DNA of 64,000 nucleotides, taken from contig NZ_JAQIIO010000008.1 of NCBI RefSeq assembly GCF_027891095.1, positions 79,234 to 143,233 of the forward strand, read 5' to 3'. The stretch's first letter is position 1, and each line of letters begins with the position of its first letter. Under the pieces are notes generated by a model that worked only from the letters and a program-made list of their open reading frames with translations, was not told the origin of the DNA and made no database searches. Made by a program: the position numbers and the translations under genes. Below are positions 11,952 to 20,840 of the stretch, piece by piece. The DNA is from Aliiroseovarius salicola (GTDB lineage Bacteria; Pseudomonadota; Alphaproteobacteria; Rhodobacterales; Rhodobacteraceae).

Positions 11952-13175
11952 TTACACCTGATCCTGACCCGAAGCGACGCGGATTACATGGATGAGCATG
12001 GCGAGATCCTGCCGCAGATCGGCAAGGCTTTCCTGCCGCCCGGCCTGCATTTCCTCAAGGATCCGCAACATCTGAACATCAATGGACCGAAGGCGCATCC
12101 GGCTTTCCGCATCGGGATGGGTGCCCACCTCGCCTTTGCCTTCCAGCGCTTCAATCACCCGGTCCTGACCGGCGATCAGCTGGGACATGGCAAGGTTCAG
12201 TTCATTCATCTGATGCATCGGCGGCTCGGGACGATTGATCTGCGTCTCGGCAATTTTGTAGGTCAGCCCTTCGACCGTCCCCGCAAGCTGCCCCAACCGT
12301 TCGTCAAGCATCGCTCGGTTCACATCGGTTTGGGTGAACATGACCTGCATGGCTTCGACCTGCTCTGACATGGCCGCAAGATATGCCACCGCGGCCCCGT
12401 CCCCTTCGCTGTCGCCCGAGGCAACGGAAACACGGGTGATCGACGAAAGCCACTCTTCCAACTCGCGATAGAACCGATTTTGTCCGTGGCCTGCAAACAG
12501 CTCCATCAAACCCACGACCAATGATCCTGCGAGCCCCAGCAGGGACGAGGAAAAGGCAGTACCCATGCCGCCCAGCTGCTCCTCAAGCCCGGTCATCAGC
12601 CGATTGAAGACCTCCGCACCGCCTTCATCCCCAGATGGGGCCAGCGAACGGATGGTTTCGACCACAGCAGGAACCGTGGTGGCGAGACCGAAAAACGTCC
12701 CGAGGAGACCAAGGAAGATCAGCAGGTTGACGATATAACGTGTGATGTCACGCGCTTCGTCAATCCGGGTTGCCACACTGTCAAGAATGGTGCGTGACGA
12801 GGACGCCCCGATTTGCAGGCGCGCGCCCCGTGTGGAGAGCAGTTTGGCCAGAGCGGCCAGAAGACGTGGCGCCCGGTCTGGGTTGTGCCCTTCACGTTCA
12901 CCGACAAAACCTTCGATCCAGATCACGGATCCTGCCACCTGCCAGACTTGCCAGAAACAGGCGAGAAGGCCGAACACAAAGACCAGCGCGATAAAGGCGT
13001 TGAGGTAGAGATTCGCCAAAAACACTGGCAATACTTGTGGCAGAGCAACAAATCCACCGAACCCCACAAGGCCCAGCACCACCAGCATCACGAAGATCTG
13101 GCGAAACGGTTGCGAAAATTGTGGCTCGGCCTCTTTGCGGCGCGCCTGCGGCGGCCTGCGATCTGGCTCTTCCAT
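11952..13175 (-). CDS. MotA/TolQ/ExbB-like proton channel protein
   Basis: 407 aa inner-membrane protein. Two N-terminal transmembrane segments (about residues 27-50 and 58-80), a cytoplasmic stretch, then the MotA/TolQ/ExbB channel helices (ITRYIVNLLIFLGLLGTFFGLATTV near residues 140-170 and AFSSSLLGLAGSLVVGLMELF near 205-225) with the conserved L-G-x-x-GTxxGL motif. The C-terminal 150 residues are cytoplasmic and rich in Glu, Gln and Met. Paired with the OmpA/MotB-like gene immediately downstream. Probably a two-gene operon; the energy-consuming partner process is unknown. Confidence 0.85.
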   Translation of the reverse strand: MEEPDRRPPQARRKEAEPQFSQPFRQIFVMLVVLGLVGFGGFVALPQVLPVFLANLYLNAFIALVFVFGLLACFWQVWQVAGSVIWIEGFVGEREGHNPDRAPRLLAALAKLLSTRGARLQIGASSSRTILDSVATRIDEARDITRYIVNLLIFLGLLGTFFGLATTVPAVVETIRSLAPSGDEGGAEVFNRLMTGLEEQLGGMGTAFSSSLLGLAGSLVVGLMELFAGHGQNRFYRELEEWLSSITRVSVASGDSEGDGAAVAYLAAMSEQVEAMQVMFTQTDVNRAMLDERLGQLAGTVEGLTYKIAETQINRPEPPMHQMNELNLAMSQLIAGQDRVIEALEGKGEVGTHPDAESRMRLRSIDVQMLRILEEMQAGRQESLADLRQDLAMLIHVIRVASGQDQV

Positions 13176-13264
13176 CGGGTGTTTTCCCCATCGCCTGAAT
13201 GCTTTGGCTCAGGATAGGCAGGAAATCCCGCCCTGCCAAGAACGATGTGGGGCATTGCGCAAGA

Positions 13265-13810
13265 TCAGCTCAGAACCTCGGTGATTTCACGCACGCGCGC
13301 AGACAACCAAGTGAGGTCGGGATCTTCAATGCCCAACTCCGCCAGATGGTCAGCGGTGTTGTAAAGATAGTCGGTGTTTGGACCGCGCCCACCCACGGCG
13401 GTGGCAATGATATGGGCCTGTTCGGTCAGCTCGATATGGCAGTATTGGACGTGATCCGGGTCGATCACATAGGTCACCGCCTCAACCTCGCGCCCATCGG
13501 CAAGGGTGAGCATCAGGTTTTTCTCAAGATAAGCCGATGACACCAACTCGCGTTCCCGCAGTTCGGCCATGGTTTTGTCTTCCGTGCCGGGGGTCACGCG
13601 AAAAGCGACGCCCTGGCAAGACGCGCCCTCTTCGGCATCCAGAGCCAGCACCAGACCGGGTTTCTCTTCGGTGCCGCGATGATGGATCGAGCGCATGCAG
13701 AACGACCGGTGATAGCCCCCCAGTGTCGCAATCGTGGTCTCATCATGGTCAAACCCGGGATGCCAGATCAGTGATCCGTATCCAAAGACCCACAATTCCG
13801 AATTGCTCAT
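13265..13810 (-). CDS. ChaC-like gamma-glutamylcyclotransferase
   Basis: Likely cleaves gamma-glutamyl bonds, as in glutathione, to give 5-oxoproline. 181 aa from the ATG at 13810; a longer frame begins at 13834 but MSNSELWVFGYGSLIWHPGF is the family start and AAGGGC lies upstream. The YGSL motif binds the gamma-glutamyl carboxylate, and the ARELVSSAYLEK-like region (RERELVSSAYLEKNLML) holds the catalytic glutamate expected for ChaC. Divergent from the DUF2125 gene with 66 bp between them, so the promoters overlap. Soluble, cytosolic. Confidence 0.88.
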   Translation of the reverse strand: MSNSELWVFGYGSLIWHPGFDHDETTIATLGGYHRSFCMRSIHHRGTEEKPGLVLALDAEEGASCQGVAFRVTPGTEDKTMAELRERELVSSAYLEKNLMLTLADGREVEAVTYVIDPDHVQYCHIELTEQAHIIATAVGGRGPNTDYLYNTADHLAELGIEDPDLTWLSARVREITEVLS

Positions 13811-13876
13811 ACTCACGCCCTTTTCGTCCGTCACAAGACCCCCATATAAGGGGCCACGGGTAAAGAGGAAAGCAAG

Positions 13877-14878
13877 ATGCGCAAACTGATCGTGATCACT
13901 CTGGTTCTGGCCGGTCTCTGGGCCGGTTATTGGTGGGTTGGCGCGGGGGCCACTGAGCGCGGATATATCGGCTGGCTTGACGAGCGCCGCGCTGAAGGCT
14001 GGGTTGCTGACTATGACAGTCTGCGGGTGCAGGGCTTTCCCAACCGGTTTGACATGGTGGCCGAAGGGCTATCGCTGGCAGATCCCGACACCGGGCTGGC
14101 CTGGGACGCCGAAAGCTTTCAGATCCTGACCCTCAGCTACAAACCCAATCATCTGATTGCGGTCTGGCCCGGAGTGCAGCGCCTCTCGACCCCGGATCAG
14201 AAGATCGACATTACCTCAACCGATTTCAAAGGGTCTCTGGTGGTGGACCCCTCCCCCAACCTACCTCTCAATCGTGCGTCATTTGTGATTGAGGATCTGG
14301 CGCTGACATCATCTCAGGATTGGATCGCCAAACTGGGCCACGCAAATATCGCCACCCGTCAGGTTGAAGGACAGGAAAACGCACATGAGCTTCATTTCGA
14401 AGCCAAGAACCTCGTGCCCGCCTCTTCCTTTGTGCAAAGCCTCAGCCCTGAGGGGGTGCTTCCCCCGGTCTTTGAAGGGGTGACGCTGAAAGCCAAGCTT
14501 GGGTTTGATGCGCCTTGGGATCTTTTGGCGATCGAACGCGCCCGCCCGCAGCCGACCGAGATCGACCTTCAGCTTCTGACCGCCAAATGGGGTGAGATGA
14601 ACCTTCGAATGGCCGGAAATGTGACAATTGATGCAGCCGGGGTGCCAGAAGGCGAGATCACGGTGAAGGCAGAGAACTGGCGCCAAATGGTCACTTTGGC
14701 CAAATCCTCCGGCCTGCTGGACCCAGCCTTCGAAAGCACGGTCATGGGGGCGCTGGGATTGATCGCCGGGCTCTCCGGAGATCCTGAAACCATCGATGTA
14801 CCGCTTGGGTTTTCAGGTGGCTATATGACCCTCGGGCCGTTGCCCATAGGCCGCGCGCCCGTTGTTCGTCTCCGCTGA
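13877..14878 (+). CDS. DUF2125 domain-containing envelope protein
   Basis: 333 aa with an N-terminal signal peptide or anchor (MRKLIVITLVLAGLWAGYWW). The body matches DUF2125, an alphaproteobacterial family: GWVADYDSLRVQGFPNRFD near residues 42-60 is its clearest stretch, followed by beta-rich repeats such as FKGSLVVDPSPNLPLNRASF and LTAKWGEMNLRMAGNVTI. The pattern resembles AsmA/periplasmic beta-rich proteins. GAGGAAAGC precedes the ATG. Function unknown; probably periplasmic and anchored in the inner membrane. Confidence 0.88.
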   Translation: MRKLIVITLVLAGLWAGYWWVGAGATERGYIGWLDERRAEGWVADYDSLRVQGFPNRFDMVAEGLSLADPDTGLAWDAESFQILTLSYKPNHLIAVWPGVQRLSTPDQKIDITSTDFKGSLVVDPSPNLPLNRASFVIEDLALTSSQDWIAKLGHANIATRQVEGQENAHELHFEAKNLVPASSFVQSLSPEGVLPPVFEGVTLKAKLGFDAPWDLLAIERARPQPTEIDLQLLTAKWGEMNLRMAGNVTIDAAGVPEGEITVKAENWRQMVTLAKSSGLLDPAFESTVMGALGLIAGLSGDPETIDVPLGFSGGYMTLGPLPIGRAPVVRLR

Positions 14879-14900
14879 CACCCATACAAGCGCCAGTCAT

Positions 14901-14964
14901 GCTGCTTTTTTCTTGCCCTAAATACCTCGGGGTGAGGCCGTCAGGCCGAGGGGCTGCGCCCCTC
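14901..14964 (+). repeat. Dispersed structured intergenic element, copy B
   Basis: CTGCTTTTTTCTTGCCC then AAATACCTCGGGGTGAG, stem 1 GGCC-GTCA-GGCC and stem 2 GAGGGGC-TGC-GCCCCTC. It lies between the convergent DUF2125 and extensin-like genes; stem 2 ends 8 nt from the extensin stop codon. The T-tract before the element could also act in termination. Confidence 0.85.
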
Positions 14965-14972
14965 TTGCAACC

Positions 14973-15893
14973 TCACCGGCAATAAGCGCCGCCTCGATGC
15001 TTTGCTGTGTCCAGATGAAGATGATCTTTGTGATAGCGATCTGCATTTGGCCCCAACACGGTGCCAAACGTCCCACAGGCGGAACTGTGCATGGCCTTCA
15101 GAACCTTGCCCTGCACCGGATCTCGCCACCCTTTCAGAACCGATATCTTCGCTCCGTTCTTCAGTGTCAGCCCCGAGATATCGACCGCCTTGCCCTTGCC
15201 GTGTTCGGAAATCTTGGCGCCGGGGCGGTTGTTGCGTGTGCGACACGAATAATGCGCCGCGATTTTGAGTTCGGCCGGGCCACCGCCCAGACGCCCAATC
15301 GCAGGCGCAACCCCATTGCGCACCCATTTGTCCAGTGCCTTGGCCGTGGTGCAATCCATGATGGCTGGCGTGCTCAACCGCACCCCTGATATTTCGCTCA
15401 CCTTCACCGGCTCGGATAATCCACAGCCACGCAGCTTGCCCGGGATTGCACTGACCTTCTGTCCGCGAATGCTGCGCAATCCGCAAACCTTGCCAACCCG
15501 TCCGGTCGCCTTTGGAACAATGGCCGGAGTGGTGGTGGCCACCACGGTCGGGACCGACTGGACTTCCCGGAAACTGGCTGGTCGCAACATCGGACGAAGT
15601 GATCGTGCCACTGCGGTATGGCTGAAACCAGCCACGGATACTGCCCCCGCAGACACCGGCCTGGCCGTAGTCACAGGCGTTGGTTGTTCAATCACCACGC
15701 TGCCCGGACGCGGACGTGGACGCAGGGTTCTTTCAATATGCACAACCACCATAGAAGTTGAACGCACCATGTCACCGCTCTGATGCAACTCGGGGCGCAA
15801 CTCTGGACGCAGGGAACGTATCGGTGCATTGGCCCACGCCGCTTCTGTCAAGAGCGCAGCCAGCGCAAGATATCCTGCGCCCCTGCGGATCAT
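14973..15893 (-). CDS. Extensin-like C-terminal domain protein (secreted)
   Basis: 306 aa. Signal peptide about residues 1-22 (AALLTEAAWA cleavage region), a Pro/Arg-rich linker (LRPELRPELH, LRPRPRPG) to about residue 130, then the extensin-like domain: CGLRSIRGQKVS, ACG-type disulphide cysteines, AHYSCRTRNNRPGAKISEHG, GKGKAVDISG and DRYHKDHLHLD. The E-H-x6-D and HxH residues resemble the zinc site of M15-type peptidases, so a cell-wall peptidase-like fold is plausible. Its ATG overlaps the tyrA stop by 4 nt, so it is translated in the hisC-tyrA operon. Confidence 0.87.
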   Translation of the reverse strand: MIRRGAGYLALAALLTEAAWANAPIRSLRPELRPELHQSGDMVRSTSMVVVHIERTLRPRPRPGSVVIEQPTPVTTARPVSAGAVSVAGFSHTAVARSLRPMLRPASFREVQSVPTVVATTTPAIVPKATGRVGKVCGLRSIRGQKVSAIPGKLRGCGLSEPVKVSEISGVRLSTPAIMDCTTAKALDKWVRNGVAPAIGRLGGGPAELKIAAHYSCRTRNNRPGAKISEHGKGKAVDISGLTLKNGAKISVLKGWRDPVQGKVLKAMHSSACGTFGTVLGPNADRYHKDHLHLDTAKHRGGAYCR

Positions 15894-16819
15894 GATTTTT
15901 TCACCTCGTGCTGCCCCACACGTCCAAAATCCGGTGCATCTGTATCTTGGCCAGCTTCAATAATACTCCGACGAATGGCACGGGTATGGGTGAAGTAATC
16001 ATGAAGCGCGTCTCCATCCCCGGTACGAATGGCGCGCTGCAGGGCAAACAGCTCTTCGGTGAACCGGCCAAGGATCTCTAGTGTTGCGTCCTTGTTGGTC
16101 AGAAACACATCACGCCACATGGTGGGATCAGAGGCCGCAATCCGAGTGAAATCCCGAAAACCGGCGGCGGAATATTTGATCACTTCGCTGTCGGTCACCC
16201 GCCGCAGATCATCTGCTACCCCCACCATCGTATAGGCGATAAGGTGGGGCGTGTGGCTGGTCACGGCCAGCACAAGGTCATGGTGTTCCGGGTCCATCTC
16301 TTCGACATTTGACCCCAACCCTTCCCACAGCTTGCGCAAACGTATGGTGGCATCTTTATCCGCCCCATTCGGAACGAGGATGCACCAACGGTTGTCAAAC
16401 AGTTCGGCAAAGCCTGACCGTGGGCCGGAATGTTCAGTGCCTGCCAGCGGGTGGCCGGGAATGAAATGCAAATCTTCTGACAGATGCGGGCCCACGGCGT
16501 CGATCACCGCTTGCTTGACCGACCCCACATCGGTCACGGTCGCGCCCTTGGCCAGATGTGGGGCAATTTCAGCAGCGACGGCGCTCATGGCACCCACCGG
16601 CACGGCAAGCACAACAAGATCAGCGCCTTTAACGGCTTCGGCAGCACTGTCGACAACCCGGTCGCAAAATCCCAGCTCACGCGCGATATCACGCGTTTCA
16701 GCCGATCGCGCGGTGCCAACAATCTCGCCCGCCAACCCGCCACGGCGTATTGCATGGGCCATTGAGGATGCGATCAGCCCAAGGCCGATCAGGGCGACAC
16801 GATCATAGATCTGGCTCAT
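15890..16819 (-). CDS. tyrC: Prephenate/arogenate dehydrogenase (TyrA/TyrC type)
   Basis: NAD(P)-dependent oxidative decarboxylation in tyrosine biosynthesis, cytosolic. 309 aa. The Rossmann motif [17 protein letters not shown] is at residues 8-24; SDR-unrelated 6-phosphogluconate-dehydrogenase-like helices follow, with [11 protein letters not shown] at about residues 118-128 and [14 protein letters not shown] at about 185-200, which are the conserved substrate-binding stretches. Four-base ATGA overlaps join it to hisC upstream and to the extensin-like gene downstream. In alphaproteobacteria HisC can also aminate prephenate, so the pairing makes pathway sense. Symbol tyrC is the usual name of the cyclohexadienyl form. 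Confidence 0.93.
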   Translation of the reverse strand: MSQIYDRVALIGLGLIASSMAHAIRRGGLAGEIVGTARSAETRDIARELGFCDRVVDSAAEAVKGADLVVLAVPVGAMSAVAAEIAPHLAKGATVTDVGSVKQAVIDAVGPHLSEDLHFIPGHPLAGTEHSGPRSGFAELFDNRWCILVPNGADKDATIRLRKLWEGLGSNVEEMDPEHHDLVLAVTSHTPHLIAYTMVGVADDLRRVTDSEVIKYSAAGFRDFTRIAASDPTMWRDVFLTNKDATLEILGRFTEELFALQRAIRTGDGDALHDYFTHTRAIRRSIIEAGQDTDAPDFGRVGQHEVKKS

Positions 16820-17940
16820 GCCTCACCTTCCTTCTCGTCCACCTTCCCGTTGGGATCCGGGATCACCCCTTTGAAGCGCCTCACCAAATGCGCCACCCGG
16901 CGGCATGACGGTTCATCCCCAACGGTGATCCGCAGGCAATTGGGTAAGGCGTATCCTGCCACCCGGCGCACGATGATCCCCTCGGACTGCAGGTAATCAT
17001 CCACGGCGTTTGCTTCTTCCTCACTGGCGAAACGCGCGAGAATGAAGTTTGCGCAGGATGTGTCAGACGGCACCCCAAGCTCGGCCAGCGCTTCGGCCAA
17101 CCAAGCACGCAGTCGGGTGTTTTCGGACAGGCACTTTGCGACATGTTCGCGATCCCGAAGCGCGGCTTCAGCGGCGGCAAGCTGCGGCATCGACAGGTTG
17201 AAGGGCCCGCGAACGCGATTGAGCACGTCGATTACCTCGGCGGTGCCATAGCCCCAGCCAATGCGCAGCCCGCCAAGCCCATACATCTTAGAGAACGTGC
17301 GGGTCATGAACACGTTTTCCCGCATGCTGACCAGAGACGCGCCGCCATCGAATCCTTCGACATATTCCGCATAGGCACCATCCAGCACCAGCAGTACCCG
17401 TTTTGGCAGCTTTTCGGCCAAGCGTGCCAGTTCGCCCACACCCACCATCGTGCCGGTGGGGTTGCCGGGATTGGCAATGAACACAAGCCGGGTCTTTTTG
17501 GTGACACCCGCAAGGATTGCGTCCACATCAACCAAGCGCTCGCGCTCTGGCACTTCGACCGGAGTCGCCCCGGCGGCAAGTGCTGAAATCTTGTACATGG
17601 AGAAGCCGTGTTCGGTGTAAATCACTTCATCCCCCGGCCCGGCATAGGCCTGACAGAGGAAGGTGATGATCTCATCAGAGCCGACACCGCAGATGATCCG
17701 CTCGGGATCCAGCCCATGCAAATCGCCAATGGCCTTGCGCAGACTCGCATGATCGGTGTTGGGATAGCGATGCAGCTCATGCCCCGCCCGCTTGAATGCC
17801 TCAACCGCATCCGGGCTTGGCCCAAACGGGTTTTCGTTGGAACTCAGCTTCACCACGTTGGAGACACCTGCCACCTTGGCCGCGCCGCCCACATAGGGTT
17901 TGATTGTCATGATCCCGGGTTGGGGCTCAATCTTCGCCAT
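16816..17940 (-). CDS. hisC: Histidinol-phosphate aminotransferase
   Basis: Class I/II PLP aminotransferase acting on histidinol phosphate/imidazole acetol phosphate, and probably on aromatic oxo-acids. 374 aa from the ATG at 17940 ([19 protein letters not shown]), with AGGAG 8 nt upstream; the GTG directly before it is an alternative start. [15 protein letters not shown] is the N-terminal substrate loop, NPGNPTG the cofactor loop, and [19 protein letters not shown] carries the Schiff-base lysine. First gene of the hisC-tyrC-extensin operon. Confidence 0.94.
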   Translation of the reverse strand: MAKIEPQPGIMTIKPYVGGAAKVAGVSNVVKLSSNENPFGPSPDAVEAFKRAGHELHRYPNTDHASLRKAIGDLHGLDPERIICGVGSDEIITFLCQAYAGPGDEVIYTEHGFSMYKISALAAGATPVEVPERERLVDVDAILAGVTKKTRLVFIANPGNPTGTMVGVGELARLAEKLPKRVLLVLDGAYAEYVEGFDGGASLVSMRENVFMTRTFSKMYGLGGLRIGWGYGTAEVIDVLNRVRGPFNLSMPQLAAAEAALRDREHVAKCLSENTRLRAWLAEALAELGVPSDTSCANFILARFASEEEANAVDDYLQSEGIIVRRVAGYALPNCLRITVGDEPSCRRVAHLVRRFKGVIPDPNGKVDEKEGEA

Positions 17941-18162
17941 CACCGTTACTCCTTCTATGGGCGGTTGTAGTGGCGCTCAAAGAGAGGGGAAAGGGGGAAA
18001 GCGCTAACAGGTGGGATCGGTGGTGAGGTGAGGCTTTGCTGCACGGCAATCGCACTTTCCACCTCGCTTCCCAGCCATCCAACTGAAGGTTGCGCCAGAT
18101 CATGGTGAAGATGTTGAAAACATGCCCCTATATCTTTGAGCAAAAATGGAAGGAGGCCTGTT

Positions 18163-18576
18163 ATGACCAAATCCGTATTAGTTCCCGTCGATCTTGCACA
18201 TACAGACGCACTGGAAGCCGCGATATCCGCCGTTCGAGTGGTCGCTGCACCTGAGCGCGCAAAAGTCACCTTGGTTGGTGTTACCGGAAGCGTCCCCTCG
18301 GCAGCAGCACACAACCCGACAGAGTTCAGTGAAAAACTCGCCGCATATGGTTCCGAAGTCGCCGCGCGCATTGGGCTTCCGGTCGATACGCAAACACTAG
18401 TGGATGTTGATGTAGAAGCCGACCTGGGTCGCGTACTCATAAAAGCTGCCGAGGATCTGGGGGCTGACCTGATCGTGATGGCCTCCCATGTGCCCGGTTT
18501 TATCGAACATATCATTGCGTCAAATGCAGGCTATGTGGCCAGCCACGCGAAATGCTCGGTTTATGTGGTCAGGTGA
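18163..18576 (+). CDS. Universal stress protein (UspA family), small
   Basis: 137 aa, single Usp domain. The start ATG at 18163 has a near-perfect GGAAGGAGG site; the frame extends to 18136 without reason to use it. MTKSVLVPVDLAHTDALEAA is the N-terminal strand and helix; DLGADLIVMASHVPGFIEHI matches the conserved C-terminal strand, but the ATP-binding G-x2-G-x9-G-S/T signature is only partly present (ASHVPGFIEHIIASNAGY), so nucleotide binding is uncertain. Cytosolic. A short hairpin (18637-18653) follows the gene. Confidence 0.9.
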   Translation: MTKSVLVPVDLAHTDALEAAISAVRVVAAPERAKVTLVGVTGSVPSAAAHNPTEFSEKLAAYGSEVAARIGLPVDTQTLVDVDVEADLGRVLIKAAEDLGADLIVMASHVPGFIEHIIASNAGYVASHAKCSVYVVR

Positions 18577-18636
18577 ACGGGATGCCAACAAGTAAGTAAA
18601 GAACCTTCGCGCGCCGTTCCTGCGCGTTCGAATGCT

Positions 18637-18653
18637 ACAACCTCTTAGGTTGT
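18637..18653 (+). terminator. Possible terminator after the universal stress protein
   Basis: Perfect seven-base stem ACAACCT / AGGTTGT with a CTT loop, followed by GTTTAAAC and a T-run 15 nt further on. The stem is AT-balanced and weak; moderate support only. Confidence 0.4.
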
Positions 18654-18798
18654 GTTTAAACGGGTTTTCTTTGAACTTAGCTTTACCAAATTCTGGACGC
18701 CCGCAACTTTGCCGACTTCGCCGCAAAGAGTACCACCCGTCACCTGACTGTCAGGCAACAGGCATGACCGTCCCAGACCAACAAATCACGCGCGACAA

Positions 18799-19050
18799 TT
18801 AATGGCCGTCACTTCCGAGCAGTTCGAGGGCCTCGTGCAGAACCTTCAACGAGGCACTGTGGCTTCCACTATTGTGGAGTTCTGCCCCCTCGTTCCGCAT
18901 CGCCCTGATCTCATCCAATTGTTCGGCAGACATCCCCTCAACGGTCAGAATTGCTTCGTCAATGCGCTTCACATCAGCGGGGCAATGTCCTGCAAACGCA
19001 GGAGTTGCAAGGCTTATCATCAGCGCGGCAGCAACATGAATTCTATTCAT
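18799..19050 (-). CDS. Small secreted helical protein, 83 aa
   Basis: Not recognised by name. From ATG 19050 (preceded by GGTGAGG) the product begins with a clear signal peptide, MNRIHVAAALMISLATPAFA, cleaved before GHCPADVKRIDEA. The mature ~63 residues hold one cysteine and are predicted helical (RIDEAILTVEGMSAEQLDEI, then LHNSGSHSASLKVLHEALEL). Proteins of this size and pattern occur as small periplasmic proteins in Rhodobacteraceae. Alone on the minus strand between a universal stress protein and a cupin; function unknown. Confidence 0.7.
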   Translation of the reverse strand: MNRIHVAAALMISLATPAFAGHCPADVKRIDEAILTVEGMSAEQLDEIRAMRNEGAELHNSGSHSASLKVLHEALELLGSDGH

Positions 19051-19272
19051 GACCTCACCTTTCGTACCCTGAAATGTCTCGCAGCTTGCGAGCATCCGAT
19101 CGGATCATCTCAGATTTCAGCTGCCAATTCCAATATTCGTAGAGAACCACACTGAAATGTGAATCTGACCAGAACGTTCGTCGGGACAGCTGGGTTCCAG
19201 AAAGGGGCCATACGAAACTGTGCTATACTTCATCTGTTAAATTCTGCATCTGGAAAAAAGGAGGGCGATACA

Positions 19273-19806
19273 ATGTTCGACCTTGATAGCTTTGTTGCCG
19301 ATTGCCGAGATGCCGTTGCAAAAGACCCGACCCATAAATCCGTTCAAGAGCTGGTATCCAGGGCCGTGGCAGATCCGGCAGGCATGTTGAAGACACTGGG
19401 GGAGCCAACCGAGCCCGGCATCACTCCACTTTACCAATCCGACGATCTGACAATTCTGAACCTGGCCTGGAAACCTCAATTCACCCTTCAGCCACATAAT
19501 CACGAAATGTGGGCTGTCATCGGGATTTATGGAGGCCGGGAAGACAATATCTTCTGGCGCCGTGTAGAAGATCACCCCGACGGTCTGATTGAAGCGGCAG
19601 GAGCGAAGGCGCTCAGCACGGGGGATGTCTGTCCGATGGGACCAAACATCATTCATTCAGTCACTAACCCGATCAACCGTCTGACAGCGGCAATCCATGT
19701 CTATGGTGGGGACTTCTTTGAAACCGAGCGCAGCGAATGGGACCCGGAAGGACTCACTGAGCAACCTTTGGACATAGATGCCATCAGGGCACGGTTTTCA
19801 TCCTGA
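19273..19806 (+). CDS. Cupin-fold protein, cysteine dioxygenase-like
   Basis: 177 aa from the ATG at 19273, which has AAGGAGGG upstream; the frame back to 19159 is not used. The core LQPHNHEMWAVIGIYGGRED at residues 75-95 is a cupin metal-binding motif (HxH with a downstream Glu), followed by a second motif region PMGPNIIHSVTNPINRLTAAIHVYGGDF with the third histidine. This matches predicted metal-dependent double-stranded beta-helix enzymes related to cysteine dioxygenase. Substrate unknown. Monocistronic; the rpsD terminator lies just downstream on the other strand. Confidence 0.8.
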   Translation: MFDLDSFVADCRDAVAKDPTHKSVQELVSRAVADPAGMLKTLGEPTEPGITPLYQSDDLTILNLAWKPQFTLQPHNHEMWAVIGIYGGREDNIFWRRVEDHPDGLIEAAGAKALSTGDVCPMGPNIIHSVTNPINRLTAAIHVYGGDFFETERSEWDPEGLTEQPLDIDAIRARFSS

Positions 19807-19832
19807 CCACGAGCAAATTTCCTGTTCACAAC

Positions 19833-19866
19833 AAAAAAGGGCCGCGCGATGCGCAGCCCTTTCGGA
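19833..19866 (-). terminator. Terminator of rpsD
   Basis: On the minus strand GAAAGGGC-TGCGC pairs with GCGCG-GCCCTTT, closed by a short loop and followed by a run of six T, about 20 nt after the rpsD stop. It may also serve the convergent cupin gene. Confidence 0.88.
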
Positions 19867-19887
19867 AATTCTGTGGTGCGGCGAAGA

Positions 19888-20508
19888 TTAGTTCTTCGCG
19901 TAGAATTCGACCACGAGGTTCGGTTCCATCATCACCGGGTAAGGCACGTCCGACAGGCCGGGGGTGCGGGTGAAGGTGGCGGTCATTTTCGAGTGGTCGG
20001 CTTCGATGTAGTCCGGCACATCACGTTCGGCCAGAGCAACAGCTTCCAGAACCAGACCGATTTGCTTCGACTTCTGACGCACTTCGATCACGTCGCCTTC
20101 TTTCACGCGGTAGGAAGGGATGTTCACTTTTTTGCCGTTCACGGTCACGTGGCCGTGGTTCACGAACTGGCGTGCAGCAAATACGGTCGGAACGAATTTG
20201 GCGCGGTACACAACAGCGTCCAGACGGCGCTCCAGCAGACCGATCAGGTTTTCACCTGTGTCGCCTTTAACACGCTCGGCTTCGCCGTAGATGCGACGGA
20301 ACTGTTTCTCGGTCAGGTCGCCGTAGTAGCCTTTCAGCTTCTGCTTGGCGCGCAGCTGCAGACCGAAGTCCGACAGTTTGCCCTTGCGGCGCTGGCCGTG
20401 CTGGCCGGGGCCATATTCGCGGCGGTTCACCGGCGACTTCGGGCGACCCCAGATGTTTTCGCCCATGCGGCGGTCAATTTTATACTTGGCAGACGTACGT
20501 TTCGTCAC
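19888..20508 (-). CDS. rpsD: 30S ribosomal protein S4
   Basis: Primary 16S rRNA-binding protein of the small subunit, 206 aa, the usual length. The start is the GTG at 20508, preceded by AAGGAGATCAGCC; this gives (V)[19 protein letters not shown], the standard alphaproteobacterial N terminus, whereas the longer frame to 20724 is leader sequence. The S4 RNA-binding domain is seen in [19 protein letters not shown] and [21 protein letters not shown]. Standalone gene with its own terminator. Confidence 0.98.
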   Translation of the reverse strand: MTKRTSAKYKIDRRMGENIWGRPKSPVNRREYGPGQHGQRRKGKLSDFGLQLRAKQKLKGYYGDLTEKQFRRIYGEAERVKGDTGENLIGLLERRLDAVVYRAKFVPTVFAARQFVNHGHVTVNGKKVNIPSYRVKEGDVIEVRQKSKQIGLVLEAVALAERDVPDYIEADHSKMTATFTRTPGLSDVPYPVMMEPNLVVEFYAKN

Positions 20509-20840
20509 GGCTGATCTCCTTCTAAGTTTTCGAAGGGCGTTGTCCTCTCGCCTTTGAACCGGGTCCTGAATTTCATGAAGCTGAAACCCCGGGGCTCTCG
20601 GGCGTGACAGGCATCCTCTTGCGAGGGCCACCAACACCAAATGAAACCGGCACCTCTCGGAACCGGATTGGGGGCTTATAGCGCCATGGATGGGGGAGTC
20701 AACAGGTTGAGAGGCGGATTTCACCTCGCGAGGTCACGAAATTCGAATTCAGCCCTGCACCTCACAAACTTCTTTCCCTGCATGTAAATAAAATGTGCTA
20801 GTTATCAATCAAATACAGGCAGACTATTTCGAGACCTCAC
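20509..20840. other. Divergent leader region of rpsD and the membrane methyltransferase-like gene
   Basis: No gene seen. The left half is the roughly 200-nt leader of rpsD on the minus strand, GC-rich near 20590 (CCCCGGGG). The right half is AT-rich (around 20770-20815, with TGCTAGTTAT) and probably carries the promoter of the gene at 20841. No known ribosomal-protein leader motif was recognised. Confidence 0.5.

Noticed and set aside
10212..13175. Zorya-type antiphage system
   Set aside because: The MotA/MotB-like pair is present, but neighbours on both sides are ordinary genes and no ZorC/ZorD/ZorE effector is found.
17955..18515. 186-codon minus-strand frame over the universal stress protein
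   Set aside because: Antisense to a gene with a near-perfect ribosome binding site and a clear Usp domain.
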